DNA of 64,000 nt, taken from NCBI RefSeq assembly GCF_900182555.1, contig NZ_FXTH01000002.1, positions 186,001 to 250,000 of the forward strand, given 5' to 3'. Shown here piece after piece: positions 26,248-34,965 of the stretch. The notes beneath the pieces were generated by a model, which was not told the origin of the DNA, made no database searches, and saw only the letters and a list, made by a program, of their open reading frames with translations. The stretch is from Fodinibius sediminis (GTDB taxonomy: Bacteria; Bacteroidota; Rhodothermia; Balneolales; Balneolaceae). Numbering within the stretch: the first letter of the stretch is position 1; the number at the start of each line of letters is the position of its first letter. The position numbers were made by a program, and so were the translations under genes.

Positions 26248-28065
26248 TTATTCTTTTTCCATTGGAATCCGAACCGTCACACGTGTTCCTTCATTTTCTT
26301 TGCCTTCTATGTAGACATCGCCTCCCAGGAACCGCGCTCTTTCACGCATGCCTATGATTCCATAGGCTGAACGGGCCTCCATTTGGTCCCTGTTGATACC
26401 CACCCCGTCGTCATCAACCATTAAAAGCAAATTGTCCTGAATTTTCTGCAGTTCAATCTTGACTGATGTGGCATCTGCATGTCGTATAACGTTGTGCATG
26501 GCTTCCTGAAATATTCGGTACAGCGTTGTGGCTATGTCTTCTCTCAGGAAATCAGTCTTATTGATATTTGTCTTGAACTGAATATCCAATCCCGTCCTTT
26601 TTGCAAATTCCCGTCCCTGCCATTGCAGGGCCTCAATAAGTCCCAGGTCGTCCAATACCTCCGGCCTCAATTCCGTGGTAATGCGCTGCACAGATTTTAT
26701 AATCGTATCTATTCGTTCAGATATTTTTTCTGATTGCTCTTCATAATAATCGGTAAGGTCTTCCGGCAATTTTTTTGTCACTTTCCCGCTCATCATGGAG
26801 ACATCCATTTTCAGTACGGTCAGCATCTGTCCCAATTCGTCATGGATAGTCCTTGCAATTCTTATACGCTCTTCCTCCCGCGTTCGTTCAGCACGTTCGG
26901 ACAACTTGCGGAGCTGTTCACTGTATTGGCGTAGTCTTACTTCTTTCTCCTTCTGTTCCGTTATATCCTGCACAGTTCCTATCATTTTAGTTATCTTTTC
27001 ATTTTCATCGGTCAGCACCTGTCCCCTGCCCAGTAACGTCCGCACTTCATTATCAGAGCGAACGATTCTGTGTTCAATAGAAAAAGTACTCTTATTCCTC
27101 AGGGCCGCATCCAAAACAGCTTTTACACGCCTGCGATCACTGGGATAGATATGATTGACAAATATATCATAGGAGCATTTATCTTTTCCCGGTACCATTC
27201 CGTAAATCCTGTACATTTCATCCGACCATTCCATATGCGATCGATTTTCTTCATGCAAACTCCACTCCCAACTTCCAACCTTGGCTATCTGCTGGGCTTC
27301 GGTCAGTTTGGCACGGTGTTCTTTTAAATTCTGCATCCGTTTCCTGCGGTTTGTGATATCCCGCGAATTAATGACAATAATCGATCCTTCACGGCTGCTT
27401 GGGATATTCTTGGCAATACTTTCGAGATACCTCCATTCCCCATTGTTATGGCGAAAACGGAAAACAACCGTCCGGGCCATCTCACCGTTGCTTCTGATAT
27501 CATAGAAAACATGTTTTACTTTGTTGACATCCTCATGATGGATAAACTGGAACGCATTCTTCCCAATAAGCTTCTGGTGCGGATATCCAAGGATATGTTC
27601 CGTGGAGGGACTGGCAAACTGTATGACTCCCTTGTAATCAACCACTGTTATAATATCCTGCGCATTCTCAATAAGGGACTGAAAATAGGCCTTGCTGTCG
27701 GATAGTTCTCTTTGAATCTCTTTCCGACTTTCAATCTCCTTCTCAAGCTGTTCATTTTTTTGATTGAGCTCGTCGACCAATGCCCGATAACTTTGAAGCT
27801 TCACTTCAAAGGGAGCCATCCACTCCTTGCAATAATCTGCAGATTTCTCAAATATCTCTTCAGAAGGAGAGATATGCTCACTTTCAAAAATTTGTGCTAA
27901 TACTTCGTGGTGCAGTCCAATCATTGTCAACTCGGTGATTCCTTCTTCCAATATTTTTCGGCTTTCTCCATAAGCCTCATACAAGTACTTCTCATCTCCT
28001 TCGATTACATAACCGTGGAACCCCTTGAAATAAACGGACTTTACTGTTTCCTTTTCTGCACTCAT
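26248..28065 (-). CDS. hybrid sensor: RsbU-type N-domain, two PAS domains, NarX-type histidine kinase
   Basis: About 605 residues from ATG 28065, which has GGGGGAG just upstream. An ATG at 28110 has no such site. Residues 8-95 resemble the RsbT-binding N-domain of RsbU: LYEAYGESRKILEEGITELT aligns with B. subtilis LYQAQKFSRKTIEHQIPPEE, and the later LHHEVL with IHRKVL. A coiled coil (95-125) and two PAS domains (about 125-240 and 255-375) follow. A HisKA_3 dimerisation region carries H408 (IARTIHDELGQ), with a HATPase domain behind (FQEAMHNVIRHADA, DDDGVGI). No membrane segment is present, so it is cytosolic. The RsbT-like gene lies 160 bases upstream and the response regulator 22 bases downstream. 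Confidence 0.9.
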   Translation of the reverse strand: MSAEKETVKSVYFKGFHGYVIEGDEKYLYEAYGESRKILEEGITELTMIGLHHEVLAQIFESEHISPSEEIFEKSADYCKEWMAPFEVKLQSYRALVDELNQKNEQLEKEIESRKEIQRELSDSKAYFQSLIENAQDIITVVDYKGVIQFASPSTEHILGYPHQKLIGKNAFQFIHHEDVNKVKHVFYDIRSNGEMARTVVFRFRHNNGEWRYLESIAKNIPSSREGSIIVINSRDITNRRKRMQNLKEHRAKLTEAQQIAKVGSWEWSLHEENRSHMEWSDEMYRIYGMVPGKDKCSYDIFVNHIYPSDRRRVKAVLDAALRNKSTFSIEHRIVRSDNEVRTLLGRGQVLTDENEKITKMIGTVQDITEQKEKEVRLRQYSEQLRKLSERAERTREEERIRIARTIHDELGQMLTVLKMDVSMMSGKVTKKLPEDLTDYYEEQSEKISERIDTIIKSVQRITTELRPEVLDDLGLIEALQWQGREFAKRTGLDIQFKTNINKTDFLREDIATTLYRIFQEAMHNVIRHADATSVKIELQKIQDNLLLMVDDDGVGINRDQMEARSAYGIIGMRERARFLGGDVYIEGKENEGTRVTVRIPMEKE

Positions 28066-28225
28066 ATCTCCCCCGCTCATCTCAAGAGCTGCAATCCTGA
28101 ATGTAGCCATTCAGATATGATAAGCGTGCACCATTGCACAGCCTGCTGTTTGGAAATACTCATGTTACCACCCGATCTATACACATGTCAATACTCCTTG
28201 CGATATTCTGCATCGTATTTTCAAC

Positions 28226-28654
28226 TTAATCCTTGTCCAGGTATTTGCACATCCGTATGGTCGTTCCCTCATCACGGGCCGTTCGGATCTCAAACATGTC
28301 CATGAAGCGCTTGGCTCCCGGAAGACCAATCCCCAGACCACCCCGGCTGGAGAATCCTTCTTCAAGAGCCTTCTGTACATCCTTGATGCCGGGTCCCTGG
28401 TCTTTGACCGTAATAAAAAGGCACGGTTTTTTTGAGCCCACGACTTTGATGGTAACTGTGCCTTTGCCAGCATGGTCAATCACATTTCTGCATATTTCAT
28501 AAAGTGCGGTAGAAATCATTGTACAATTATCCGTACTGAATTCCATCTGAACAGCCAGTGAACGACAATATTCTCTAATCTTTATCAAGTCCTCATCAGA
28601 ATTTAACGGCAGGGTTTTACCCGCTGACTTGTTCTTTTTCCTCTCTATGTTCAT
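28226..28654 (-). CDS. RsbT-like switch kinase/ATPase
   Basis: About 142 residues of the GHKL anti-sigma/RsbT family. The segments STALYEICRNVIDHAGKG, VKDQGPGIKDVQKALEEGFS and GGLGIGLPGAKRFMDMFEI align closely with B. subtilis RsbT, notably the shared AGKG, DQGPGI, GFS and GLPG(A/V)KR. In stressosomes RsbT phosphorylates RsbS/RsbR, is released, and binds RsbU's N-domain. No STAS partner gene is in the window, but the next gene carries an RsbU-like N-domain. I start at 28654 (GGGGA upstream). The ATG at 28672 lacks a site. A weak sigma-54-like motif lies about 285 bases upstream. Confidence 0.88.
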   Translation of the reverse strand: MNIERKKNKSAGKTLPLNSDEDLIKIREYCRSLAVQMEFSTDNCTMISTALYEICRNVIDHAGKGTVTIKVVGSKKPCLFITVKDQGPGIKDVQKALEEGFSSRGGLGIGLPGAKRFMDMFEIRTARDEGTTIRMCKYLDKD

Positions 28655-28937
28655 TCTTGTTCCCCGCATCACGTAATTTAAAACGGTTTAGCCAATACCC
28701 CTCTCATTCACTTATGAGCAGGCCGCATTAAGATTTTTTACTTATTATTCGAAGCTGTACTCAATCTGGTCCAAGCATCTTACCGTACACTATCATCCAT
28801 ATCCCAGCAGTGCCGTTCACTATTTTCCTGCAAAGATCCACGGACCGGACAATATCAAATAGAATCTTCCATGACACCATGCGATTAATAAATGTAATGG
28901 TGTACTAAATATTAATGTCCGTCATACTAATCTTTAT

Positions 28938-28954
28938 TTCAAAAAGCGTGCCAG
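28938..28954 (-). promoter_or_regulatory. candidate sigma-54-like promoter for the RsbT-like gene (weak)
   Basis: Minus strand TGGCACG-CTTT-TTGAA has a perfect -24 element and correct spacing, but A replaces C at -12. It resembles the rfbF-side motif (TGGCATG-CTTA-TTGAT). Confidence 0.35.
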
Positions 28955-29489
28955 TTGACTATAGTAAATTAATTTAGTCATTAAACCGATTGTATGGATA
29001 TAAGACCCTGCCTGAGAAACCAGCCGTATATGCGGAAAGATAACATTGAGTAATTTTTACTCGTCCAGCCTTTTATTTTTATACAGCACGTCTGGCTGAA
29101 TAAATTTTAATCAGTACTTCCAGCTACTCATTTTATGGTTGGGCTGAAAGTAAAACGGATCTTTATTCCTTATCTATTGCATGCTGAAGTAAGCCCCAGG
29201 ATGGGGGGGCGTCAATCAGAAACGGAATAAAACCAAGGTTTTGCTCGGGGGTTGAGTGTACTTATTGTGATCCTGCACCACCGTAAGTAAAAATAGAAAT
29301 GCACAACCGATTAAAGCATTGACTGTATTATGATCCACTTATACTCATTCAGGTGGGGCATGGATCACGATTCAATTCCATGGAAACGCCATTCAAAAAA
29401 AAAGAAGGGGGAGTAATGTACATCAGCTCTAAAAAAATCACCTCTCCATACCAAACCTTCAATCCCGGCCGAACCACTACCTTCTGTAA

Positions 29490-29518
29490 GAGAATAAAGG
29501 CTGGTTCATCCAACCAGC
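29490..29518 (-). terminator. intrinsic terminator after the sigma-54 activator gene
   Basis: Minus strand hairpin GCTGGTT-GGATG-AACCAGC followed by CTTTATTCTCTT, 34 bases after the stop codon. The 7-bp stem is perfect, but the U-run is interrupted. Confidence 0.55.
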
Positions 29519-29551
29519 TTCCTGTACTGTAGGGTAGTTATTACCCCAGGG

Positions 29552-30571
29552 TTATTTTTTTGAATATCTTTCCAGCTTGTTATGTAGCGTTTTTCGACTA
29601 AATCCCAATATTTTTGAAGCTTCTGTTTTATTATTATCCACGGAACTCAGGGTATGGTTGATAACCTTTCGTTCAACTTCTTCCAGGCTTATCCCGATCG
29701 GAATTTGAATATACTTATCAAATTCACCGTCCATGTTGACGGGGTATATTTTATCATCAGCACGAATGTGTGAAGGTATGGCATCTACCTGTACCTCTTC
29801 TCCCTGGCATAAAACCACACACCGTTCAACGATATTTTTCAGTTCTCTTACATTTCCCGGCCAATCATAGGCTTTGAAGAGTCCCATGCATTCCTCGGAG
29901 AATTCGATGGGTTCCATTCCATAAACCTCTGCAAAATGATTCTTGAAATAGGTTATTAGCAATGGAATATCCTCCCTGCGGTTACGAAGAGGAGGTACAT
30001 ACAGTTCTATTACATTAAGCCTGTAAAAAAGATCTTCGCGAAAATTCCCGGAACTAACCTGGTCAATTAATACTTTATTCGTTGCTGAAATTATGCTCAC
30101 ATCAACATCAATTTCCTTTTTGCCTCCTACTCTTCGAAATGCACACATTTCTACAGCCCGCAGCAGCTTAACCTGCGTATCTTTTGGCATTTCCCCGATT
30201 TCATCGAGGAACAAAGTACTCTTGTCAGCCAATTCAAAACAGCCCTCTTTTCTTTCACTGGCTCCTGTAAATGCACCTTTTTCATGCCCAAACAGTTCAC
30301 TTTCCACCAGATCAGAGGGGATCGCACCGCAGTTTACGGCAATCATTTCTTTATCGCTTCTCGAACTGTAGTAGTGCACCAACCGGGCCAGCACCTCTTT
30401 TCCTGTTCCATTCTCACCGGTAATCAGCAGAGTGGCTTTGGTCCTGGCTACCAACTTTATTTTCGCCAGCAAATCCTTCATGGCCTGGTTTTGAGTAATA
30501 AAAACCGGTTTTCCTTTTTCTTTCGACTCTCCCTGTTTGGTACTGGTATTACCGCTATTATCGTTACTCAT
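29552..30571 (-). CDS. sigma-54-dependent transcriptional activator without receiver domain
   Basis: A 339-residue bacterial enhancer-binding protein. Only about 22 polar residues precede the AAA+ domain. It has Walker A GENGTGKE (52-59), an intact GAFTGA loop (99-104), Walker B TLFLDEIGE (119-127) and arginine fingers in FREDLFYRL (177-185). PPLRNRREDIPLL and YDWPGNVRELKN are also intact. A Fis-type HTH closes the protein (TEASKILGFSRKTLHNKLERY, about 316-336). With no receiver it resembles PspF-like activators controlled by a partner protein. The degenerate paralogue at 24618 is a candidate. It probably activates the -24/-12 promoters of the surrounding locus. Confidence 0.95.
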   Translation of the reverse strand: MSNDNSGNTSTKQGESKEKGKPVFITQNQAMKDLLAKIKLVARTKATLLITGENGTGKEVLARLVHYYSSRSDKEMIAVNCGAIPSDLVESELFGHEKGAFTGASERKEGCFELADKSTLFLDEIGEMPKDTQVKLLRAVEMCAFRRVGGKKEIDVDVSIISATNKVLIDQVSSGNFREDLFYRLNVIELYVPPLRNRREDIPLLITYFKNHFAEVYGMEPIEFSEECMGLFKAYDWPGNVRELKNIVERCVVLCQGEEVQVDAIPSHIRADDKIYPVNMDGEFDKYIQIPIGISLEEVERKVINHTLSSVDNNKTEASKILGFSRKTLHNKLERYSKK

Positions 30572-30848
30572 TATGTGGTTCCCTCTTTGTTTTACTTTTT
30601 ACCAACAATTCTCTTCTCTTTTTATAAACGTCCTCACTTCAGACGGTATACTTCAAGACATATACTCGTCTTTTTCGGAAACTCTCTCTCTGTTTAAAAA
30701 ATCAGGATAAAACAATTTAGCCTCTCCTATTTTTGTTTTAGCCCTACATGCTTATCGCGTTCGGTAATTTAAAAAAAATTAAGAACTATTCAAGGAAGAT
30801 ATTTAGAATATTATTTACTCTTTTGTAATAGTACTACCTACAAAACTC

Positions 30849-31598
30849 CTAGTTGTTCTGCAGAATGGTATATGCTTTGTGTGCGGCTTTTTGTTCCGCT
30901 TCCTTTTTGCTTTTTCCAATCCCCCTTGCAACAGGATTCTGGTCAACATAAACCTCCACTTCGAACGTTTTATCGTGGCCGGGCCCCTTTTCGGAAACAA
31001 GGCCGTAGGTGGGAATTTCCATTCTTCGGGCCTGGGCAAACTCCAGCAGTAAACTTTTGTAGTTATCCAGGGAAGTTGTCACCTTGTCAAAATCTATATA
31101 ACGGTCAATGATTTTTCGTACGAAACCAGAGACGGCTTTATAACCCCCATCGAGATACATGGCGCCGATAAGTGCCTCAAAAACATCGGCGAGTATGCTT
31201 TTGGAGTTTTCTATCCCCTGACCGCGTACCTGATCGGCCAGCAGCAGCAATTTATTAAGGGCGAGTTTCCGGGCGAACATAGCAAGGGTATCTCCCTTGA
31301 CAAGCTTTGCACGTAATTTGGTAAGAAATCCTTCATCCTTGTTGGGAAACAGATCAAAGATAATCTCGGTAACAATAAGATCCAGAACGGCATCACCCAG
31401 GAATTCCAGCCGCTCGTAGGAATCGGTATGTCCAAAATTGTCATCCACCAGCGTAGAACGATGACGCAGCGCCTGGACATAGATATGGGGATTATCTATG
31501 GGCGTCTCAATAACTTTTTCAAGTTGCTCGATGCGTTGCTTTAGCTCAGGTGATAATTCCTTTTCTGATTTAAAAAGAGCCCGGAGCTTCTCGAACAT
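30849..31598 (-). CDS. rnc: ribonuclease III
   Basis: Double-strand-specific endoribonuclease for rRNA and mRNA processing, 249 residues. The RNase III signature ERLEFLGDAVLDLIV lies near residue 62, and a second catalytic segment, DVFEALIGAMYLDGG, near residue 138. The C-terminal double-strand RNA-binding domain (residues 178-246, from YKSLLLEFAQARRM to KKEAEQKAAHKAY) is complete. It starts two bases after the fabF stop, so it is coupled to the fatty-acid cluster, as in many bacteria. The 277 bases beyond it, up to the activator gene, are AT-rich and without a clear terminator. Confidence 0.97.
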   Translation of the reverse strand: MFEKLRALFKSEKELSPELKQRIEQLEKVIETPIDNPHIYVQALRHRSTLVDDNFGHTDSYERLEFLGDAVLDLIVTEIIFDLFPNKDEGFLTKLRAKLVKGDTLAMFARKLALNKLLLLADQVRGQGIENSKSILADVFEALIGAMYLDGGYKAVSGFVRKIIDRYIDFDKVTTSLDNYKSLLLEFAQARRMEIPTYGLVSEKGPGHDKTFEVEVYVDQNPVARGIGKSKKEAEQKAAHKAYTILQNN

Positions 31599-31600
31599 TG

Positions 31601-32845
31601 CTATTCTTCAAACTTTTTAAATACAAGCGTAGTGTTATGTCCGCCAAAGCCGAACGCATTGTTCAACGCATATTTGACATCGCGAACAACCGCTTCGTTT
31701 ACGGTATAATCCAAGTCGCATTCGGGATCCGGCGTTTCATAATTGATGGTGGGTGGAATTATACCGTGATAAGTGGCAAGCATAGTTGCCAATGCCTCCA
31801 TAGCGCCGGCAGCGCCGAGGCTGTGCCCTGTCATCGATTTGGTAGAATTGTGATTGATCTCGTAAGCATGGTCCCCAAAAACCTTTTTTATAGAATTGGT
31901 CTCGGCAATGTCTCCAAGTGGAGTGGAAGTGCCATGCATATTGATGTGATCAATATCTTCGGGCTCGATGCCTGCAGCATCCAAGGCCCTGTTGATGGCC
32001 AGGATAACCCCTTTTCCGTCAGGGTCGGGAGCAGTAATATGGTGCGCATCGGCAGAAAAACCATACCCTATAAGTTCTCCGTATATCCGGGCGCCGCGCT
32101 GTTTGGCGTGTTCATACTCCTCCAGGAACAGAATGCCCGACCCTTCTCCCAGAACAAAACCATCCCGGTTCTTGTCGAATGGTCGTGAGGCCGTTTGGGG
32201 GTCGTCGTTACGATTCGACATTGCGCGCATGGAAGTAAAACCAGCCACGCCTATACGCGATACCGGTGCCTCCGATCCCCCGGAAACCGCCATATCGCAC
32301 TGCCCGCTTTTGATGGAATCGTAAGCAAGGCCAATGTTATGCGAGCCGGTTGCACAGGCCGACACGGCACAGAAGTTAGGCCCCTTGAATCCATATTTTA
32401 TTGATATCTGTCCCGCAACCATATCAGGAATGAGCATGGGAATAAAGAACGGAGAAACCCCTCTTGGACCATGCTCATGAAAAGAGATGGATTGATCATA
32501 AAAAGTGATCATGCCACCGATTCCCGTTCCTACAATAACAGCCACCCGGTCCCTGTCGACCTCTTCGAGATCAAGTCCCGTATCCTGGATGGCCTCTTCG
32601 GCAGCTATAAGCGCATACTGGCATACTTTATCCAGGCGGCGGGCCTCCTTGCGATCGAAATAGTCCAGTTCGTCGTAATCCTCGATCTGGGCGGCAAATT
32701 TTGTAGGAAAGTCTTCGGTATCAAAATGCTCGATGGGACGAGCACCACTCTTTCCTGATATTAATCCATTCCAGAAATCCGGTGCCGTCTTACCTACAGG
32801 GGTAAGGGCACCGATTCCGGTAATGACTACTCTACGGTCAGACAT
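31601..32845 (-). CDS. fabF: 3-oxoacyl-ACP synthase II
   Basis: Condenses malonyl-ACP with acyl-ACP in fatty-acid elongation. 414 residues, the normal FabF length. The active Cys lies in VSACATGSHNIG, the two His in HGTSTPLGD and KSMTGHSLGAAG, and the C-terminal glycine-rich loop is NNAFGFGGHN. It is next to acpP (41 bases upstream) and abuts rnc. No unusual substitutions are seen. Confidence 0.97.
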   Translation of the reverse strand: MSDRRVVITGIGALTPVGKTAPDFWNGLISGKSGARPIEHFDTEDFPTKFAAQIEDYDELDYFDRKEARRLDKVCQYALIAAEEAIQDTGLDLEEVDRDRVAVIVGTGIGGMITFYDQSISFHEHGPRGVSPFFIPMLIPDMVAGQISIKYGFKGPNFCAVSACATGSHNIGLAYDSIKSGQCDMAVSGGSEAPVSRIGVAGFTSMRAMSNRNDDPQTASRPFDKNRDGFVLGEGSGILFLEEYEHAKQRGARIYGELIGYGFSADAHHITAPDPDGKGVILAINRALDAAGIEPEDIDHINMHGTSTPLGDIAETNSIKKVFGDHAYEINHNSTKSMTGHSLGAAGAMEALATMLATYHGIIPPTINYETPDPECDLDYTVNEAVVRDVKYALNNAFGFGGHNTTLVFKKFEE

Positions 32846-32886
32846 GCTAATGATTTAGCGTAAAAAATTAAAGTATGCAGTTATCT

Positions 32887-33123
32887 CTATACTTTATCCT
32901 GGAGATATTCTACAGCATTACCTACCGTTGCAATATTTTCAGCATCTTCATCGGGAATGCTAATGTCGAATTCTTTTTCAAACTCCATGATAAGTTCAAC
33001 AGTATCCAGCGAATCGGCACCGAGGTCATTGGTAAAATTCGCATCATGCGTTACTTCTTCTTCGTCAACACCTAACTTGTCAACGATAATTGCTTTTACT
33101 TTTGATTCTACGTCTTGTGACAT
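32887..33123 (-). CDS. acpP: acyl carrier protein
   Basis: A 78-residue acidic protein carrying growing fatty acids on a phosphopantetheine arm. The attachment serine is in [15 protein letters not shown], the canonical DSL motif. Length and acidic composition are typical. It lies between fabG and fabF, with 138 bases to fabG. Confidence 0.98.
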   Translation of the reverse strand: MSQDVESKVKAIIVDKLGVDEEEVTHDANFTNDLGADSLDTVELIMEFEKEFDISIPDEDAENIATVGNAVEYLQDKV

Positions 33124-33261
33124 AACTATATGTTTTAGCTTGAATTTAAGTTAATGATAAAGATAAACCTGCCTACTTACGCAAAGCATGGGCAGAAAAT
33201 ACAATTAAAATTATTAAAAATACACCTTAAGAGGTTGAGCTTGAAAAAAAGCTCCTTTTCG

Positions 33262-34011
33262 TCACATGGCCATCCCGCCGTCGACCCTCAGTGTTTCACC
33301 GGTAATGTACGAACTAAGCTCTGAAGCTAAAAATGCGACGGCATGGGCCACTTCCACCGCTTCACCCGGACGTCCAAGCGGGGTCTCATCCTCAATACTT
33401 TTGAGAATATTATCATCCAATTCGCCGGTCATTTCAGTGGTTATATACCCGGGTGCAATCACATTTGCGCGTATATTACGCGAGGCCAGTTCCTTGGCAA
33501 ACGATTTTGTAAACCCAATAATCCCCGCTTTCGAAGCAGCATAATTACTCTGTCCGGCGTTTCCGCTGAGCCCGACAACCGAACTGATATTAATGATGGA
33601 TCCCCCCCGGTTGCGCATCATCGGCTTGGCAACGGCTTTGCTGTAGTTAAAAACACTTTTGAGATTGGTATCAATAACCTGATCCCACTGTTCCTCGTTC
33701 ATCCGGAGAATCAGGTTGTCGCGTGTGATGCCCGCATTGTTAACCAATATATCGAGCTTGTCCCAGTCATCGATGATGCCGCCGATCACGTCTTCAGCTT
33801 TATCGTAGCTGACGGCATCGGCCTGCAGTGCTTTCGCTCTGGCTCCCCTTGATTCGATCTTTTCTTTTACAGCTTCAGCTGCTTCAACAGATCGGGCGTA
33901 GGTTATGGCCACGTCGGCCCCCAGTTCCGCCAGATTCAGGGCTATGGAGCGTCCAATACCCCGGCTTCCCCCTGTAACAAGTGCTGTTTTCCCTTCGAGT
34001 GATAATGTCAT
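33262..34011 (-). CDS. fabG: 3-oxoacyl-ACP reductase
   Basis: NADPH-dependent reduction of 3-oxoacyl-ACP. A 249-residue classical SDR: TGGSRGIGRSIA binds the cofactor, NNAGITRDNLILRM is the FabG hallmark, and the catalytic Ser, Tyr and Lys lie in NISSVVGLSGNAGQSNYAASK. The C-terminus TGETLRVDGGMAM is standard. It is placed between fabD and acpP in the usual order. Confidence 0.97.
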   Translation of the reverse strand: MTLSLEGKTALVTGGSRGIGRSIALNLAELGADVAITYARSVEAAEAVKEKIESRGARAKALQADAVSYDKAEDVIGGIIDDWDKLDILVNNAGITRDNLILRMNEEQWDQVIDTNLKSVFNYSKAVAKPMMRNRGGSIINISSVVGLSGNAGQSNYAASKAGIIGFTKSFAKELASRNIRANVIAPGYITTEMTGELDDNILKSIEDETPLGRPGEAVEVAHAVAFLASELSSYITGETLRVDGGMAM

Positions 34012-34077
34012 AGCATTTACTTATTGTGCGCTGATGCATCACTTCCACAGGATGAAAGAATGCATCACCAATTAATA

Positions 34078-34965
34078 TTATTCGTATCCGTTGATTTCTA
34101 CGTCTTCAAGAGTTCGTTTGACCAAGCCCTGCAATACTTTTCCGGGCCCGACCTCCACGAAAGCATCTGCTCCATCCTTGTGCATATTCTCCAGCGTTTG
34201 GGTCCATAATACCGGATTCAAAAGCTGGTTGAGAACATTGGACCGAATTTCTTCCGGATCCATTGTCGGCTCAGCGGTATAATTACTGTAAATCGGGCAA
34301 TCTGGCTTGGCGATTGTCAATTCTTCCAGACTGCTCTTAAGTCCATCATAGGCAGGTTGCATCAGGGAAGAATGAAAAGCGCCGCTGACCGGAAGAATCT
34401 TTGCGAGACGGCATCCCTCTTCCTTTAACAATTCCACGGCTTTTTCCACCGCGCCCTTGTCACCCGAAATCACCAGCTGACCGGGACAGTTGTAATTGGC
34501 TGCAATAACTTCAGCTCCCGTCTCACGGGTTGCCTGTGCGCAGATATTTTCCACCACCTCGTCATCCATGCCGATCACTGCTGCCATGGTACCCGGGTTT
34601 TGCTCCCCAGCCTGCTGCATCAGCTCTCCTCTCCGACGTACAATGAGCAAAGCGTCTTCAAAATTAACAGCACCGCAGGCCACCAGGGCTGAGAATTCGC
34701 CCAGGCTGTGCCCCGCAACCATGTCGGGCTTCGCCTCCAGCATGTGATAGAGCGCTACCGAATGCAGGAAAATGGCGGGTTGCGTAAACTCCGTCTGCTT
34801 AAGCTTTTCTGCCGGCCCTTCGAACATGATGGTTTTTAAATCAAATCCGAGGACCTCGTTCGCCCTGTCGACATAACCGGCGAATGCCTTTTTTTCTTCA
34901 TAATGCTCCAGAGCCATACCGACGGATTGTGATCCCTGTCCGGGAAATAAATATGCAGTAGTCAT
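34078..34965 (-). CDS. fabD: malonyl-CoA:ACP transacylase
   Basis: Loads malonyl groups onto ACP. About 295 residues, starting AYLFPGQGSQSVGM. The nucleophilic Ser is in GHSLGEFSAL and the catalytic His in PVSGAFHSSLM. I place the start at 34965, where the ATG overlaps the fabH stop (TAATG), a sign of translational coupling. The longer frame to 34980 would add five unconserved residues. Confidence 0.96.
   Translation of the reverse strand: MTTAYLFPGQGSQSVGMALEHYEEKKAFAGYVDRANEVLGFDLKTIMFEGPAEKLKQTEFTQPAIFLHSVALYHMLEAKPDMVAGHSLGEFSALVACGAVNFEDALLIVRRRGELMQQAGEQNPGTMAAVIGMDDEVVENICAQATRETGAEVIAANYNCPGQLVISGDKGAVEKAVELLKEEGCRLAKILPVSGAFHSSLMQPAYDGLKSSLEELTIAKPDCPIYSNYTAEPTMDPEEIRSNVLNQLLNPVLWTQTLENMHKDGADAFVEVGPGKVLQGLVKRTLEDVEINGYE

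Larger units (their letters stand above)
28655..29551. other. long AT-rich intergenic region
   Basis: About 900 bases between the RsbT-like gene and the end of the sigma-54 activator gene, both leftward. It contains the activator's terminator (29490-29518) and a weak -24/-12 motif (28938-28954). No gene was found in any frame. This length is unusual for the window and could hide an RNA gene or a decayed element. Confidence 0.5.

Noticed and set aside
28077-28163. 28-codon frame ending just before the kinase start (possible leader peptide)
   Set aside because: Short enough to occur by chance. It has only a weak GGTGG ahead of it and no attenuator hairpin.
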